Positions 47,388-58,462 of a stretch of 64,000 nucleotides of DNA are shown here, one piece after another. Position 1 is the first letter of the stretch. Every line of letters begins with the position of its first letter. Below the pieces are notes generated by a model that saw only the letters and a list, made by a program, of their open reading frames with translations, was not told the DNA's origin and searched no databases. The DNA is taken from positions 19,478,270-19,542,269 of the forward strand of contig CM026426.1 in the NCBI GenBank assembly GCA_014871385.1. Reading direction: 5' to 3'. The translations under genes were made by a program, and so were the position numbers. The stretch is from Ceratodon purpureus. Lineage: Eukaryota > Streptophyta > Bryopsida > Pseudoditrichales > Ditrichaceae.

Positions 47388-47540
47388 ATGATCTGCTTGC
47401 GCGTTCACCATCTCCGATACTTCGCCAAGTATCACATCCTCTTTTCCAACATCCATCGCAATTGCCTGAGGTGATGCAGCATCTCTTCCAACCACCATCT
47501 CGACTGCCTGGGAGATTTTGGAAACCAACTCAATATCCAT

Positions 47541-48773
47541 ACTCGTACACTCAAGAAAGAAAGAGAATTCTGATTCCGAGCACCTTCTCCTAAGTACCCT
47601 TCGCAGACCAAATCGAATCCAAGCAATCGCCATTTGGAATTCCAGCAGTTCATTATTCCCCAACAACAAACCCAATCTTGTACACACTAAAAACAGATAT
47701 TTCATTCTTGCTGCCGTCGGTTGCTACTTGGATTCCTGCAAAGTAAAATCTAAATCCAAGCGTGAGCCAACCATCTTGACGACCACTCCAATCTTGGTAC
47801 TCTTTTACAGTCTGTTCTGACTAGCTTCACATTAATTAGACCACCCTAATCTCGATTCTCTTTCATACTCTGTAATATGTATAAAAATCTGACAACGCCA
47901 AGCTGCAATTCCGAAATTAGCATCGCGACTTTACTGTCCACGAACCAAAAGCCTAACCCTGATGACCACATGACCGCCCACTAAGTTTGATCCAAATGAA
48001 AACCATTCTCAATTCGCAATATCGAAGTTGGCCATATGCACGCGTACCAACTTCCACTATACCCGCTCGCCATATACCCGGGATCCGAATACAAGCTGGC
48101 CATATACCCGGTTCTGCAATTCGCATGTAAGAACCGGTAATTTACCCGAGTTTCGTATACCCTGTCCACCAGCTTATACCCGGATATCATGATATTTCCT
48201 TGTAAGTATACATTGTCTCATCTTTAAGCGTATGTGTAAAGACTCTACATTTGTTGAAAGATAAAAAGAAGGAGTTGCTATTTATCAAAATTAAGGAATA
48301 AAAAAAGTCGAACAAAACCTATTTCCAGTTGTTTTATTCTTATGCACACACATATTCATGTAAAAGATTAAAAACTAAAATACTATAAGCTATCACCTTC
48401 ATTATGTACGCCTAATTTACATGTTAAGGAAGTTATATCTTAATAATTGTTCGTTCCAAATTCCACGATCTTAGCGTAGGACGATCTTACTATGGTCAAT
48501 ATACCATGATATAATAACTTGAAGAGTCTACAAATCAAAAGATACGGAATATATAAAAGTTTTTAAAACAATCGCATATTATCCCTTAGGAATCTTCATT
48601 TGCAATAATTCACCATGTCACATATTAGAAAAAGAATTGTATACTTTTAAGATATTCTAATAGAAGTAATTACCTCCTCCTCAATGGATGGACCATGTGA
48701 GATATTTCTCTCGTCGATTGCATCCAAAACATTTCCCTTCACATTGTTTTCATCGCGTGACAACTTACCACCT
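47541..48773. other. Unassigned stretch in the Mutator-like element
   Basis: AT-rich in its second half (48,200-48,680). A small repeat of CATATACCCG/GTATACCCGG words occurs at 48,030-48,185 (CGCCATATACCCGGGAT, GGCCATATACCCGGTTC). No supported gene. It probably includes the promoter of the methyltransferase-like gene and the 3' end of the gene at 49,313. Confidence 0.4.
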
Positions 48774-49313
48774 TCAAAAGGCATGTCTTCTGTAGTCTGC
48801 CACTTCACAAGTCACCATGTAGTCTCTAAGTACACTATCCGTAATCTACAAACAAAAAAACTTTAAAAAAATAAACAGTAATAAACAATATATAGTGAAT
48901 TCAGAAAATAGTACCTCATTCTGTATTTTGTCACACTGATCAATTACAATAGTATCAAACCCAAGAGAGTCGCAATGCGAGGGAGACTGGTGCATGTAGT
49001 CCTCTTCTGCTTGAATGTCTTGTCCATCATTCCTTTCATCGACGTCCACCTTCTCCACAATCTCTACCACTGACTCTAAGTTAATTGAACGCATCTTAGT
49101 ATGTCTCCTAAATGAAACTGATCCTTCATCATCAGATCTTTCCACTTCGTCACCATATTGATCCTCTCCTATAGACACTGACGCCTCCTTCCTACGTTGA
49201 GCATTGCGCTTCATCGCCTTCGTATTACTAAACTTCATGCCACCCCTCCTCTTTTTTTTCTTCTGCGTTGTATCTACCTTCACTCTCTTTCCTACATTGT
49301 CAACTAGGTCCAT
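48774..49313 (-). CDS. Small basic/acidic protein of unknown function
   Basis: Exon 1 (49,313-48,915, ATG at 49,313) and exon 2 (48,845-48,774, TGA) join in phase across a 69-bp GT-AG intron (GAG|GTACTA ... TTTGTAG), giving about 156 residues. The N-terminus has a KKKKRRGG stretch that could be a nuclear localisation signal; the middle is acidic. No domain is recognised. It is divergent from the transposase, sharing a 0.5-kb promoter region, which suggests joint expression and perhaps an accessory role. Alternatively these are 5' exons of a longer transcript. Confidence 0.4.
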
Positions 49314-49840
49314 ACTACACGCAATCTTCAAGACCGGATTTCTAACTACAACATTGCACCTCAAGTCCACTATATCTCACTCAAGAACAAAGAGACATAA
49401 CTCTTGCATTCCACCTCTAGATATACGAATTCTAGATCTCAATCCTCTCCCTAATTATATGCACGCGCATTCTACTTGTCCATGAGCCACCAATGCCTAA
49501 CAATATGGCATTCCGCGTCTGACATGTAATTCTAATCTCATTTCAATGGCAGGTTACAAAGACGGCCGCCGGCGCGTTTCTAATCTAACAAGTGAACTAA
49601 ATACTAACAACTCTTACTTTCAAGGCTTAATATAATTTGATGCATTATCATTATATATATCATGCACTCACCATAATCCATTACAACATTAATATATAAT
49701 ACACCAACATCAATAATTCACTGTCATCTTTATTTATCAACAATCGTACGTTAACCTTTATGCATTATAAAGAGGTTCACAAAGTCTGAACAATCCCTTC
49801 TCATGTGAATTGTCCATGCACACTATCACCTGCTCTCCCC
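49314..49840. promoter_or_regulatory. Putative bidirectional promoter
   Basis: Intergenic region between divergent coding frames (minus gene at 49,313, transposase at 49,841). It is AT-rich at 49,620-49,760, with TATATATA at about 49,653 and TTATAAAGAGG at 49,765-49,775 upstream of the transposase start. Promoter function is inferred from layout. Confidence 0.4.
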
Positions 49841-52800
49841 ATGGCTTCCTCTTCTACTCTGCCTCCAATCCTTACTGCTATTGAGATTTCTTCTGTTGGT
49901 TCCAGTGCTCCCATCTGCATCCCCCCTGGTCTCGGTGGGTTGGCAGATATTACTTCTCAATGGCTAGGAATTCGTTTTGGATATGATGCTTCTACTCTCT
50001 GGTTAGAGACAGAAGTTATGGATCCTATAACTAAGCAAGTTCAGTACTCCAAGGTCGTAGAGCCTTCATCTTCTGTTAACAACGTTAAGATGTGGAAGCT
50101 CTGTCCTAGGAAGTACCGTCTGTATGGTTTGACCGAGTCTGTCATGAATGCCTCCACAGTTCTCCTAACTCCTCGTAGTTCCTCTACTCTCTCCACTGTG
50201 GTTCCGATGACTGCTCGTGTCAAGGTTGAGCCAGGAACTCGCGTCAGTATAGATATTTCAGATTCGTCCGATGATGAGAATAAGTCTTCTGTTGAGGCTC
50301 GTCCCGCCTCTTCAAAACTTCCTTCTCCTTCGTTTTCATCTCAACACTCGCATAGGTCAACCCAATCTCACTTACCCTCTCCTCAATCTACAAAACAGAA
50401 AACCATTCTTCCATCTCTTTTAGCTCTCTCTAGTATGAGTGGTAGTAAAAACATCCTAAAAAAAATAAACTTCAGATCCATCCGTACTGTAACTACATCT
50501 TTCCTACCCCCGTCATTCAATGGCGACGTACTCTTCATTCTCCCTCCTGCCCCTTCATCAGCATCCCAGAGGACTGCGAAGTCCTTGGACGGCATGGACA
50601 AACGATACGATGGTCACGTTTGGACCAGAACTATGACCACCAACATTAGCAACACACTAGGGTTGACATTCAGATACTCCCACTGTGTAGGGCATCTGCA
50701 ATGCCACAACCCTCAGTGCAGTTTCTTGCAACGTCCTGACCGTGCGCATGGAGTGAACGAGTTGGAATTCGAAGGCGTCACCAAAGACCTATTCCCTGTG
50801 GGGGAGGCGCCTCCATCTGCGTCAACTCTGCTCTGTAAGATCTGCAAAGAACCCCCTGTCTGTGTGAGTCTCTGTAGTGCCAAAATCTTCTACATTTTCG
50901 GTGAGGACAGTCAAGAGCGTGCCTGTGTGCATATTGGTACTCACGAACATCCGGTGAAAGTAGGAGACTACAGATGCTTCCGAGGGAAGGTAGATGAGTT
51001 GATAGAGGAACATGTTGGACTAACCCCCGATGCTACCATCTCAAAGATAGTTCTAGAAACCAGTAAGGACCTTCTTGGTAATTTCCTTCTTCGTGACGAA
51101 GCTGACCCACAGACTTCTCCCCTCTCTGTTCATGATCTAGAACCTGTCTTTGAACAATGTAGAGAATTGAACTCCCCTGCATTACGAAACCGTATCTACA
51201 GTTTCAAAATGTTACGAAGATATGGCGTCATAGATGGGATCACGAAACTCAGAGGTCTCAGTAATTGGGCCTACGTCCAGAAGAATATCTTTCCTGGCCA
51301 AGGCGACGACGCTGATAAAGTCTTCATATTCAAGATGTCAGAGGTCGGTCCTGGAAGCGGTGTTGATCTAGTCCGCTGTATGCAGCCCGGTGGGTCCCTC
51401 TCTCAAGCCTGGATGATGTTTGACCATGTCAAACGGGTGAAACCTTGGGCCACGATGGGGTGCCACGTCTACGACTCCACTTATCAACGCATACTAACTA
51501 TTGCATGCTGTGAATTCCAATCTGAGGACACAGAAGCACAGGTGTTGTTCTGGACGAATCTCAATGACGTTATGGCAAGGCACGGAATACCAATGCCTCA
51601 ATTCCAAGGATTCATGGCTGATAGTGCGCAGGCCAATTGGAACGCCGTGCGCATTGTTTATGGCTCCGGTGACCCTAGTGTCCCGATGGAGGGCCAAGAA
51701 AGGACATGCAACTTTCATTGGACGCAGTCACTAGAGACTCACACCAAGAAGTATATTATTCACGACTTGCAAGACCAACACAAGGTTTTGTGCAAGCAAT
51801 ATAAAGATGCACTTACCATGGATGAAGCAGAGACACGTTACTTGGCGATCAGGGCTTGGTGGTCATCCTCAAATGCTACATCAGAAACAGGGCTCTATAA
51901 TCTTGGCCACTGGCTATCATATTGGCATCATCGTTACAGACAGTGGGGTGGATTCATGGAATTGGTCAGTTCTATCTTACTGTAATATACTTCATGTTTA
52001 TCTTTTTTTCTTCTTTTATCCTTTCTTATATTTTAAATAAATTATAAGAAATTATAATATCTATGTTTAGGAGAGGGTTGCGATAACGCAAGCCTCTCCC
52101 ATGAGGTCAAAATATAATTTCATTGATTTATTGCTCATCAATTAATTTGCAGGAAAACAAATATTCTGCCGAAGAGCTGGCTGAGATGCCGTCCTGTAAC
52201 CTTGCGGAGTCTATTCACAATAAATGGTTACAAGCTTCTGGAAACAAGGGTGGAGACTTGTATGTGGCAGCTGTCGATGATTATGTACGTGCATTTCTCC
52301 AAGTTGTTGCGTACGATCAGTACACAAAAGGTGGAACGGGTGGATTTGGTCCATTCAGAGAAGAACTTAGGCTACGTAGTGCTCAACGTCGTGCTCAACG
52401 GAGCGGTGATCCTTCGGCACTCAGTAACATGGTGACAGAGTTCCCAGGAGCAGAAGAATTTTGTACTCGTGATGCGCACTTAGAGGGAGCAGAAGTATTT
52501 GGTACACGGAAACGTAAAGCCAATGTTCCAATCGGAGCTGAAGAGGAAACTCATAGACCAGACACCGTGAATTTCTCACGTCCTCGAATTGGAAGAAGGG
52601 TTACCCGTGCCCGTGGTGGAAGCTTGACTACCATCCAAGAAGACGATGATGTTGAGATAAACCCTCTTCAGCCTTCGACCTCTATTCCGTCCGAAATTCA
52701 GCGCGTGACAGCTGTGCAGGAGACTTCTGTGGATGTAAAGCAATGGCACATTGCTCGGCTTAATTACAACTCAGCGAAGTCCTGTTGGGCTCAGATGGCA

Positions 52801-53601
52801 GTGACAAAGAAGAAGTGTGAATCGCGCATAGTCCAGAACGGGAAGTCCACCCCTGCTCCAACGTACACCGGCATATGGATGCCTCCTCAAAATGGTCAAC
52901 GCAAGAAGGTGGAAGAATTTTATTTCTACCCCGACGATATTGAGAGGTGTGTGAAGGGTACTCGTCGGAAGTGGGTTGAGCCATTCTCACGAACTCAATC
53001 TAGACCCCCCCTCCCAACAATCTGGCCCGTGAAGATAGGCACCAATCTGACTCGTTCAGAAATGGAGGCCTTGGAGAATGCTAGTTTTCAACTACCTCAG
53101 AAGGAACGACTTCATCCTAACCGTTCATTCAATAATACATTAGTACCTCGGGACTTGTCCAATGTTCCGGTGCCGGACAATGCCGATGTCTTCCCAAAAT
53201 CAAGGAAGTCAAAGACACTCCGTCGCATCACAGACGTTACTTCCAAGCATACGAGGACCATTGATTCAGCCCGGGCGATATAAGCAAAAATCTTGAAGGT
53301 CACCTTACTACCACATCCTGGTATTGGATGCATTATTTCGATGGAGTCGGACTCACAGGCAGTATATCAGCTGTCAATTGGTACATTCCCTTATTGCACC
53401 TGTCCGGTCTTTAAATCAACGATTGCTAAGTTAGGGCGTAGAGGAGAACCTTACAGACCTTGCAAGCACCTGTACTACGTTTTTGTGTTAGTGTGTCATT
53501 TTGAAGCAAATGTAGACCTCTTCATCCACGCACCTACCTTCAGTTTCAACGAGGTCAAGATGATCATGGAGAGGGGAATCCTAGACCTCCTCTCAGAATA
53601 G
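49841..53601 (+). pseudogene. Mutator-like DDE transposase with SWIM finger
   Basis: Exon 1 is 49,841-51,964 and exon 2 is 52,153-53,601; the 188-bp intron (TTG|GTCAGT ... TTTGCAG) joins in phase. About 1,190 residues. The N-terminus is Ser-rich and disordered. A WRKY/GCM1-like zinc region reads CVGHLQCHNPQC (about 50,680) and HIGTHEHP (50,930). The DDE core has HVYDSTY (about 51,467), FMADSAQANW (about 51,612), CNFHW (51,708) and, after the intron, NLAESIHNKW (about 52,197) as the likely third acid. A SWIM finger, CTCP...CKH, lies at 53,395-53,470. It would bind and cut the GAGCGTA termini. An in-frame TAA at 53,281 separates the SWIM finger; CAA-to-TAA is the simplest origin. The start was set at the first ATG; the frame is open from 49,805 (GTG). 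Confidence 0.8.
52070..52099. repeat. Hairpin in the transposase intron
   Basis: GGAGAGG and CCTCTCC flank TTGCGATAACGCAA, giving a near-perfect 14-base stem. The core resembles the TGCGTTAACGCA palindromes in the introns of the methyltransferase-like gene. It lies mid-intron and may affect splicing or be a remnant of the same hairpin family. Confidence 0.7.
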
Positions 53602-53864
53602 ATGTGACTTTACATAAATATAGATAATTTATAGAGTAGATGAGATAGTACATTACATATAGATTACTCATATAATCTCGTGGTTCATACAATATGTAAT
53701 ATTGTTACACAACACTGTGTAAATCAATATAATAGACACTACTATCATAACGATGCATACGCCATAGCAAACATCTCATTCCCTCCGACACTCAGACTTA
53801 GGCCTTCAGAACTTGAAAAGTCCTTACAGCAAACTCTGCACTATGAGATCCAGTTTCCTGTTTC

Positions 53865-54227
53865 TTACTGTAAAGGACAACCCGTCCAACTCTTGTCGAT
53901 ATGCAAATTTGCGCCATCCGATATGATCACAGACGGCAACTGAACAACTGGATTCACGTCAGAGGTGGAGGTCAAGGGATACGGAATGAGAGACTCTGTC
54001 ATGATCTTCACCATCTTGATGGTACAAGCCACTGTCCACCGCCATTCCCCATCACCAACACGGAGGCGTCTGATGTGCCTGAACGGCGGAATGACCACGC
54101 CTCGTTTCCTAGCGCGCTCCACCTCCACCAGCCATGGCCGCAGCTCCTCATAACTCGCAGGTGCCTCTAGGGCTAAACCCACAGCCGCCCTTGTCCTCCT
54201 TGACATCCGTTTACGCACCTTCGGCAT
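53865..54227 (-). CDS. Small protein of unknown function near the right end of the transposon
   Basis: Complete 120-residue minus-strand frame, ATG at 54,227. The N-terminus is basic (MPKVRKRMSRRTR). A middle section with SYEELRPWLVEVERA looks helical, and WRWTVACTIKMVKIM could be an amphipathic or buried strand/helix. No family is recognised. It converges with the transposase and lies about 0.6 kb from the right terminus, mirroring the small gene at the left terminus. Coding status rests on an uninterrupted, composition-plausible frame only. Confidence 0.4.
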   Translation of the reverse strand: MPKVRKRMSRRTRAAVGLALEAPASYEELRPWLVEVERARKRGVVIPPFRHIRRLRVGDGEWRWTVACTIKMVKIMTESLIPYPLTSTSDVNPVVQLPSVIISDGANLHIDKSWTGCPLQ

Positions 54228-54829
54228 CTCTCCCGACGCTCTCTCGTTGCTTCTAAACCGATTCAAGCTACCCCGGAATGAACTTTGCCTATCATTCTAT
54301 TGCAAGTCTTGACACATAGTGGATTGACACAGCCCGCGTCAGTATGCTAAGTCCTCACTCCAAAGCCCACAGAAAATCCAAAAACTGGATGTAGATAGGA
54401 ATCATAAACCTCCTCTCATAAAATCCAAAATCGGGCTGTAGATAGGAATCTTAGACCTCGTCTCACAATAGATGAACTTTACATTATGTATAGATTATTC
54501 GCATACTCATGTAGTTCACACGTTTAGAGAATCAGAAATCTGAAACCTTTGTAATTAAATACAATACTAAAATCTATGACTATGTCATTTCTCTCCATGT
54601 CGCACTAATTCATGTAAAGAGTTTCTATGTAGACTTCACCGAAGTCCACATTTTCACCCTTAAAACCACGGGTTTGGGTAAGAAATTCCACGGTAATAGG
54701 TACCAGTTAATTCGAATATTCTGTCTAATTTCATCATATTTGCGAGAATATTCTAGAAATCCTTTTTTTTAATTTATTTTTAGTAAAAGACTGACTAAAA
54801 ATGTACCCTCACCGCTCTCAGATCTGACA
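54228..54829. other. Right subterminal region of the transposon
   Basis: Contains a partial direct repeat (TAGATAGGAATC...GACCTC at 54,390 and 54,430) and CCACGGTAATAGG near 54,695, which matches the left subterminal motif. No gene is supported. Confidence 0.5.
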
Positions 54830-54865
54830 TTCTACGCTCTACGCTCTACGCTCTACGCTCACACC
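54830..54865 (-). repeat. Right terminal inverted repeat
   Basis: Exact 36-base complement of the left terminus (36,231-36,266), reading TTCTACGCTCTACGCTC and ending CTCACACC. Four GAGCGTA heptamers on the minus strand. Confidence 0.92.
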
Positions 54866-54887
54866 CGAGTAACGTCCTGCCACCAAA

Positions 54888-55160
54888 TGCCAGTAAATGA
54901 AACCACAAACACCTTAAACCCTCTGCGCCAACGCGTTTACAAAAGAGTCAAATCCACTCCGATAGCTTCTTAATTGCGCAATGATGAAGACGACTCCACT
55001 GCGGCGTGACGTGACTCCTTGCGACATTGGGTGTACTATGCATTTCAATACCAATCCCTAAACCTTACTCCCTAACATAATCAGAACACAGAACCCACCG
55101 ATCCCAACCCCCTAAACCTAATCCTCAAAACACACGCACTCTCCGTCTACGCTCCGCTCA
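54888..55160 (-). promoter_or_regulatory. Probable promoter/5' UTR of the zinc-finger gene
   Basis: Before the Mutator-like insertion this sequence lay directly upstream of the ATG at 36,209. It contains several AAACC(C)T words (54,910-55,125) like those near plant gene promoters and no clear TATA box. ACGTGAC/GTGACGT motifs occur at about 55,003. Assignment is by position. Confidence 0.4.
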
Positions 55161-57702
55161 GAGCTCATGCGAGACACTGGAAACCCTAGCCGGGTCGAGG
55201 AAGGCGATGAGGGAGGTGATGTCATGGTGACGTCACATTTTTTAGGGGTTTGCGGTCAGTTTTTGCATCCAGTGTCTCGGGGGTCAGCCAGTATTCTGTA
55301 TCACAGGAACACCTGGGGCGGAGTGTCTCCCCAATCCACTGTTACGTGACACCGCGATTTAGTGGACCCGCGACTTACCGGAACCGCGGGATCCTGGGGA
55401 AATCCGGGCGTCCAGCGTGGCGTGCCGCGACGGGACCCACCAATCCTACATACGAAATAGCGTTCTCCAGGAAATACTACACCCCATCATCGTTACATGA
55501 AATGACACTCCGTAAAGAGGACTAGATGACAGATTAGGATAAGTCAATGTTCCTAGAGAAAATAAGGAAACCACGACTAACCTCAACTACAAAATACCTC
55601 GCCGTCTGCGCTTCTTTGTGCGTTACCAAACACTCTAAACCACTAGTACAAAACTAATCATTCTCCATGACCGTTATTAGCATATAGCAATGAACCAGCG
55701 CCATTTTCCTTCGCAAAGAGAGGTAGCCGATTATGTTTCGACTTAGTGGAGTTTGTCACATGGGACAAACAGTGGGGCCGGTGTTGAGAGCGAGGTTCGT
55801 GGTCACATGATTAGATGAGATGTGCGTCAGTGCGCCTCTCCCAGAGTCCGACTTGGATCTGTTCCCTGGTTCTTACTAAGGTGATGCCCCCTTCCCACCA
55901 GTAGTTTGCAATCTACGGTGGTAAAGGGCCTGCCACTGTTGCTTGCGAAAAATCTCGAACGTATTCACATTAACACGGAGGGTTGGTGGTTTTGCTGGAG
56001 TCGAAGTTGGCTGGTGATGGAAGGTATAGAACTACATGTTCACATCAGGAGTGGCATGGGCCACTCCGTTGCCACTCAGGACTGGGGATCGACGAGACAG
56101 ACTCGGAAGATATCCCGTCGCACTTGAGTTTCTGCCCAGGTAGTGCAATCGGGCAAGACGGGCAGCTTTTGGAGGGCACGGGCAGCTTTTGGTGGGCTCG
56201 GTCAGCTTCAGCGGGGGAGTCCACCTCTCTCGCTTCCTCCTTCACTCTCCAGTTCAGACGCTGGTTTGTGTGTGCCATTGTCGATGCACCTGAAAGGTAG
56301 AGAGCAGGAAATGAAACTATTATGGGTTTCCCAGCACCGATTGCTTCTTTCGTTGCTGCACAGTGTCTTTAGCAGTGATTTGTCTCTAAAGGTGGGTATG
56401 CAAGGACGCGAAAGGTGTTGAGGACATGAAATGCCATAAGGCAACAGTTCGCTGCATTCTTCGTCATGATCTGGAAGAGAGGATCTTTTCAGTTCTAGTT
56501 CTTCAGAAATATTTCAAGTTTTCTGCCTACTGGGCTCCACTTGGAAAGATCTACGTACCTCTAGAACCCAAAGGCATAGCATAATTGCAAGCTGCCCTGT
56601 GTATCTGTGCGGAAACGCTTACGCTTGTGCACACCCGACATTTTGAAAAGCGAATGTTTAAATGATCCGATCGCTGGGTGTTTGAGTTACGTGTCGTTTT
56701 GGCTCGTGGGGGGTCTGTCAAGGGGGATATAAGCATTGATACAGCAATTGTTGTCGACTGCCATTCAGAAGACGGGAATTGGTCTTCGTGTTTTTGTGAG
56801 CACTGTTCTGTACTCTTATGCTAGTATTAAATACCAAACAAAATATTATCACATTCTGCAAGTGGCCGATGATTAGTACGTAGAATTCTAACATCTTTGT
56901 TACTTACTGATGATGCAGTCACTGGCCGTGTTACAACGAAGGCAGACGTTTTCACCTTTGGACATGCATTTGGTGACCTGGTTCCAATGAAGAGTCCGTA
57001 GAGCTTTGAGAACATGCATTTGGTTGCAGCTCCAGTGAAGACGTAGAGCTTTCTCTTCCTCAAGCCTTGAAGCCTTGAAGCAGTGGCAGGAGTTTGAGTA
57101 TGAAGGTGACACCACCATGACCCAACGCTTTCACGACTCCAAATCTAGTATCCCTATTCGCCCATTTGGGTTTGATGACTCCTTCACTTTGACCGATGGC
57201 CGGTAAGCATGTGCGCTCTTCTGCCTCTCGGTGCATTTGTCCACGAGTTGAACAAAGCTGTTGTCTTTTGTGATGGCTCATGGAATCAGCAGACCTCTTG
57301 GCAATTGCGGATCTTTAAGATCTGGCAAGAATAACAGGTCCATGGCTGATCTGATGACAATTCCGGAGTCGTGTATAAGCTCTATGCAAATGGTGTGGAG
57401 AGTACGACAAGGTTGTGGAGAGTACGACAAGGCTGTGGGCACCGAGAGAAGGGCCACGAAATGTTGATGTGCCGCGGATTAATCTGAATTTAGCGTTGAT
57501 AGTTAAGTGCTGTGTCAATGGCCATGTCCATACCTTCATGGTTTGCAAGATTTTTTTACTATAAAAGGAATATTTTCACGATTCCTGCCACTCCTGTGCC
57601 ACACTCAAAACACTCCTCTAGCACCATAGATAATTCCAACCACTGCAAGAAATTCCGATGCTGATCTCCAGGTTCGGGTGCTAACTACCCAAGGCCGTGT
57701 GA
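55161..57702. other. Unassigned 2.5 kb
   Basis: Short frames only (70-105 residues), none with a recognisable domain or a convincing splice pattern. Minor features are a 20-base direct repeat at 56,152-56,190 (GGGCAGCTTTTGG...), a tandem 21-bp duplication TGTGGAGAGTACGACAAGG at 57,392-57,433 and a palindromic GTGACGTCAC at 55,227. It could be intergenic host DNA or decayed repeats. Confidence 0.5.
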
Positions 57703-58218
57703 ATGCAAAAGTCTATACCTCCCTCTAAACTAAGCACTTACCTCCTTCCTACCTCTGGGTGGGAAGGGGGCATGAGAAGGTTAATCACTGAGGTCCCTGG
57801 GCTTGACGTCGAGGTCCGTAGATTTCTCCGACCGAGCGATGCCGTAGACTCACGAGGTCGGCATTGGATACTCATGTGTGGTTTAGAGTATGGGACGAAG
57901 TGGGCCCTTCAGCGTCGCTTTCCATCACCAAGTACGCAATTGGTAGGTGGCTTTCAAAGCGCGGAACCAGGAGCAAGAAGCGGTGACATGGATTTTTTTC
58001 ATAATTCATTGATTAATATAAAAAACGTGGACGATTACAGTTTCATTCGCGATTCTGTGGTTCATATTCCATGGACAGAAACTGCGACGGTTTTAGGTGT
58101 GCGATTTCGAGTGGTTCATTATCAATTTTTGTCCATAAGTGTTTCTGTGACTGGTTCCTTCGCTTGCAAACGGCGTCGATTCCAGTATGCTGTTCGCGAT
58201 TGCGGGGCGTTGAGCTAA
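57703..58218 (+). CDS. Hypothetical protein, weak
   Basis: A 171-residue frame with ATG at 57,703 ending 41 bases before the Copia element. It has no recognised motif, and its composition is not strongly protein-like in the second half. Listed because it is the longest frame in this stretch; it may be chance. Confidence 0.2.
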   Translation: MQKSIPPSKLSTYLLPTSGWEGGMRRLITEVPGLDVEVRRFLRPSDAVDSRGRHWILMCGLEYGTKWALQRRFPSPSTQLVGGFQSAEPGARSGDMDFFHNSLINIKNVDDYSFIRDSVVHIPWTETATVLGVRFRVVHYQFLSISVSVTGSFACKRRRFQYAVRDCGALS

Positions 58219-58259
58219 GGCATATTCCGGCACATGGCATTTGGACAAGACAATGTTTC

Positions 58260-58400
58260 TATTGATATCAAGAAATGTAGCTCAAGAAGAGAGCGATGAA
58301 TTAGAAGCAGGAGTGTTTATACAAGTGAGCCAGAGACGGCGACTGCTTTAGGGTTCTAAAGATAGTAAACCTAATCTACTTCTATTTCTGTCTGTGAACA
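58260..58400 (-). repeat. Copia 3' LTR
   Basis: On the minus strand it begins TGTTCACAGACAG and ends GATATCAATA. It is very short for a plant Copia LTR. It differs from the 5' LTR at three transition sites. Confidence 0.88.
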
Positions 58401-58408
58401 CCCCCCCT
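58401..58408 (-). promoter_or_regulatory. Copia polypurine tract
   Basis: On the minus strand AGGGGGGG directly precedes the 3' LTR, the expected plus-strand primer position. Confidence 0.8.
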
Positions 58409-58462
58409 CAGACCGAACACGCAGTGTCGGGGTGAAGATTGTCTCTCTTCGTGGGTATCTTG

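Larger units (their letters stand above)
37788..47540 (-). pseudogene. ParB-like plus beta-class DNA methyltransferase-like gene, about ten exons
   Basis: Exons (minus): about 47,540-47,388; 45,242-44,446; about 44,350-44,165; 41,919-41,728; 41,647-41,429; 41,334-41,099; 41,016-40,197; 39,532-39,185; 39,103-38,833; 37,981-37,788. The seven junctions from 44,165 onward agree in phase. The second exon carries VYEGNHRVTAW, like the G-x-H-R motif of ParB-type domains. The last three exons form a permuted (beta-class) N6/N4 DNA methyltransferase fold. DLIIADAPEG stands where D-P-P-Y is expected, then a DWWGYNPLP segment, then GDIVFDWSASTG as the cofactor loop and LIALERD as the next strand. The catalytic motif is altered, so methylation is doubtful. 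Stops: TGA 44,806-44,808 and TGA 40,386-40,388. The 44,446/44,350 junction is out of phase. Confidence 0.65.
36219..54877. mobile_element. 18.7-kb Mutator-like DNA transposon carrying cargo genes
   Basis: The element is bounded by 36-bp perfect inverted repeats (36,231-36,266 and 54,830-54,865) and a 10-bp duplication. Gene content: a viroplasmin-domain protein (+, 36,834), a ParB-like/methyltransferase-like gene (-, 47,540 to 37,788), a small basic protein (-, 49,313), a DDE/SWIM transposase (+, 49,841) and a small protein (-, 54,227). Subterminal sequence is related at both ends (CCACGGTAATAGG near 54,695; an inverted pair CCCTATTACCACGG / CCGCGGTAATAGGG at 36,311-36,405). At least three nonsense changes show that this copy is inactive. 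The superfamily call rests on the DDE spacing, SWIM finger and duplication length. Confidence 0.85.
36209..54887. repeat. 10-bp target-site duplication of the Mutator-like element
   Basis: TGCCACCAAA is present at 36,209-36,218 and at 54,878-54,887. Each copy stands exactly 12 bases outside the perfect inverted repeat, and the bases beyond the copies differ. Mutator-type transposases make 8-11 bp duplications, so length and symmetry both fit. Confidence 0.85.

Noticed and set aside
36219-54877. Assignment of the large DNA transposon to KDZ (Zisupton-type) elements, which are also large with several genes
   Set aside because: The 10-bp duplication, C/H motif after the second Asp and SWIM finger fit Mutator-like elements better; kept as an alternative that a transposase tree could settle.
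55161-57702. Possible exons of a host gene right of the Mutator-like element
   Set aside because: No frame above 105 residues shows a domain, and no consistent donor-acceptor series could be built by eye.
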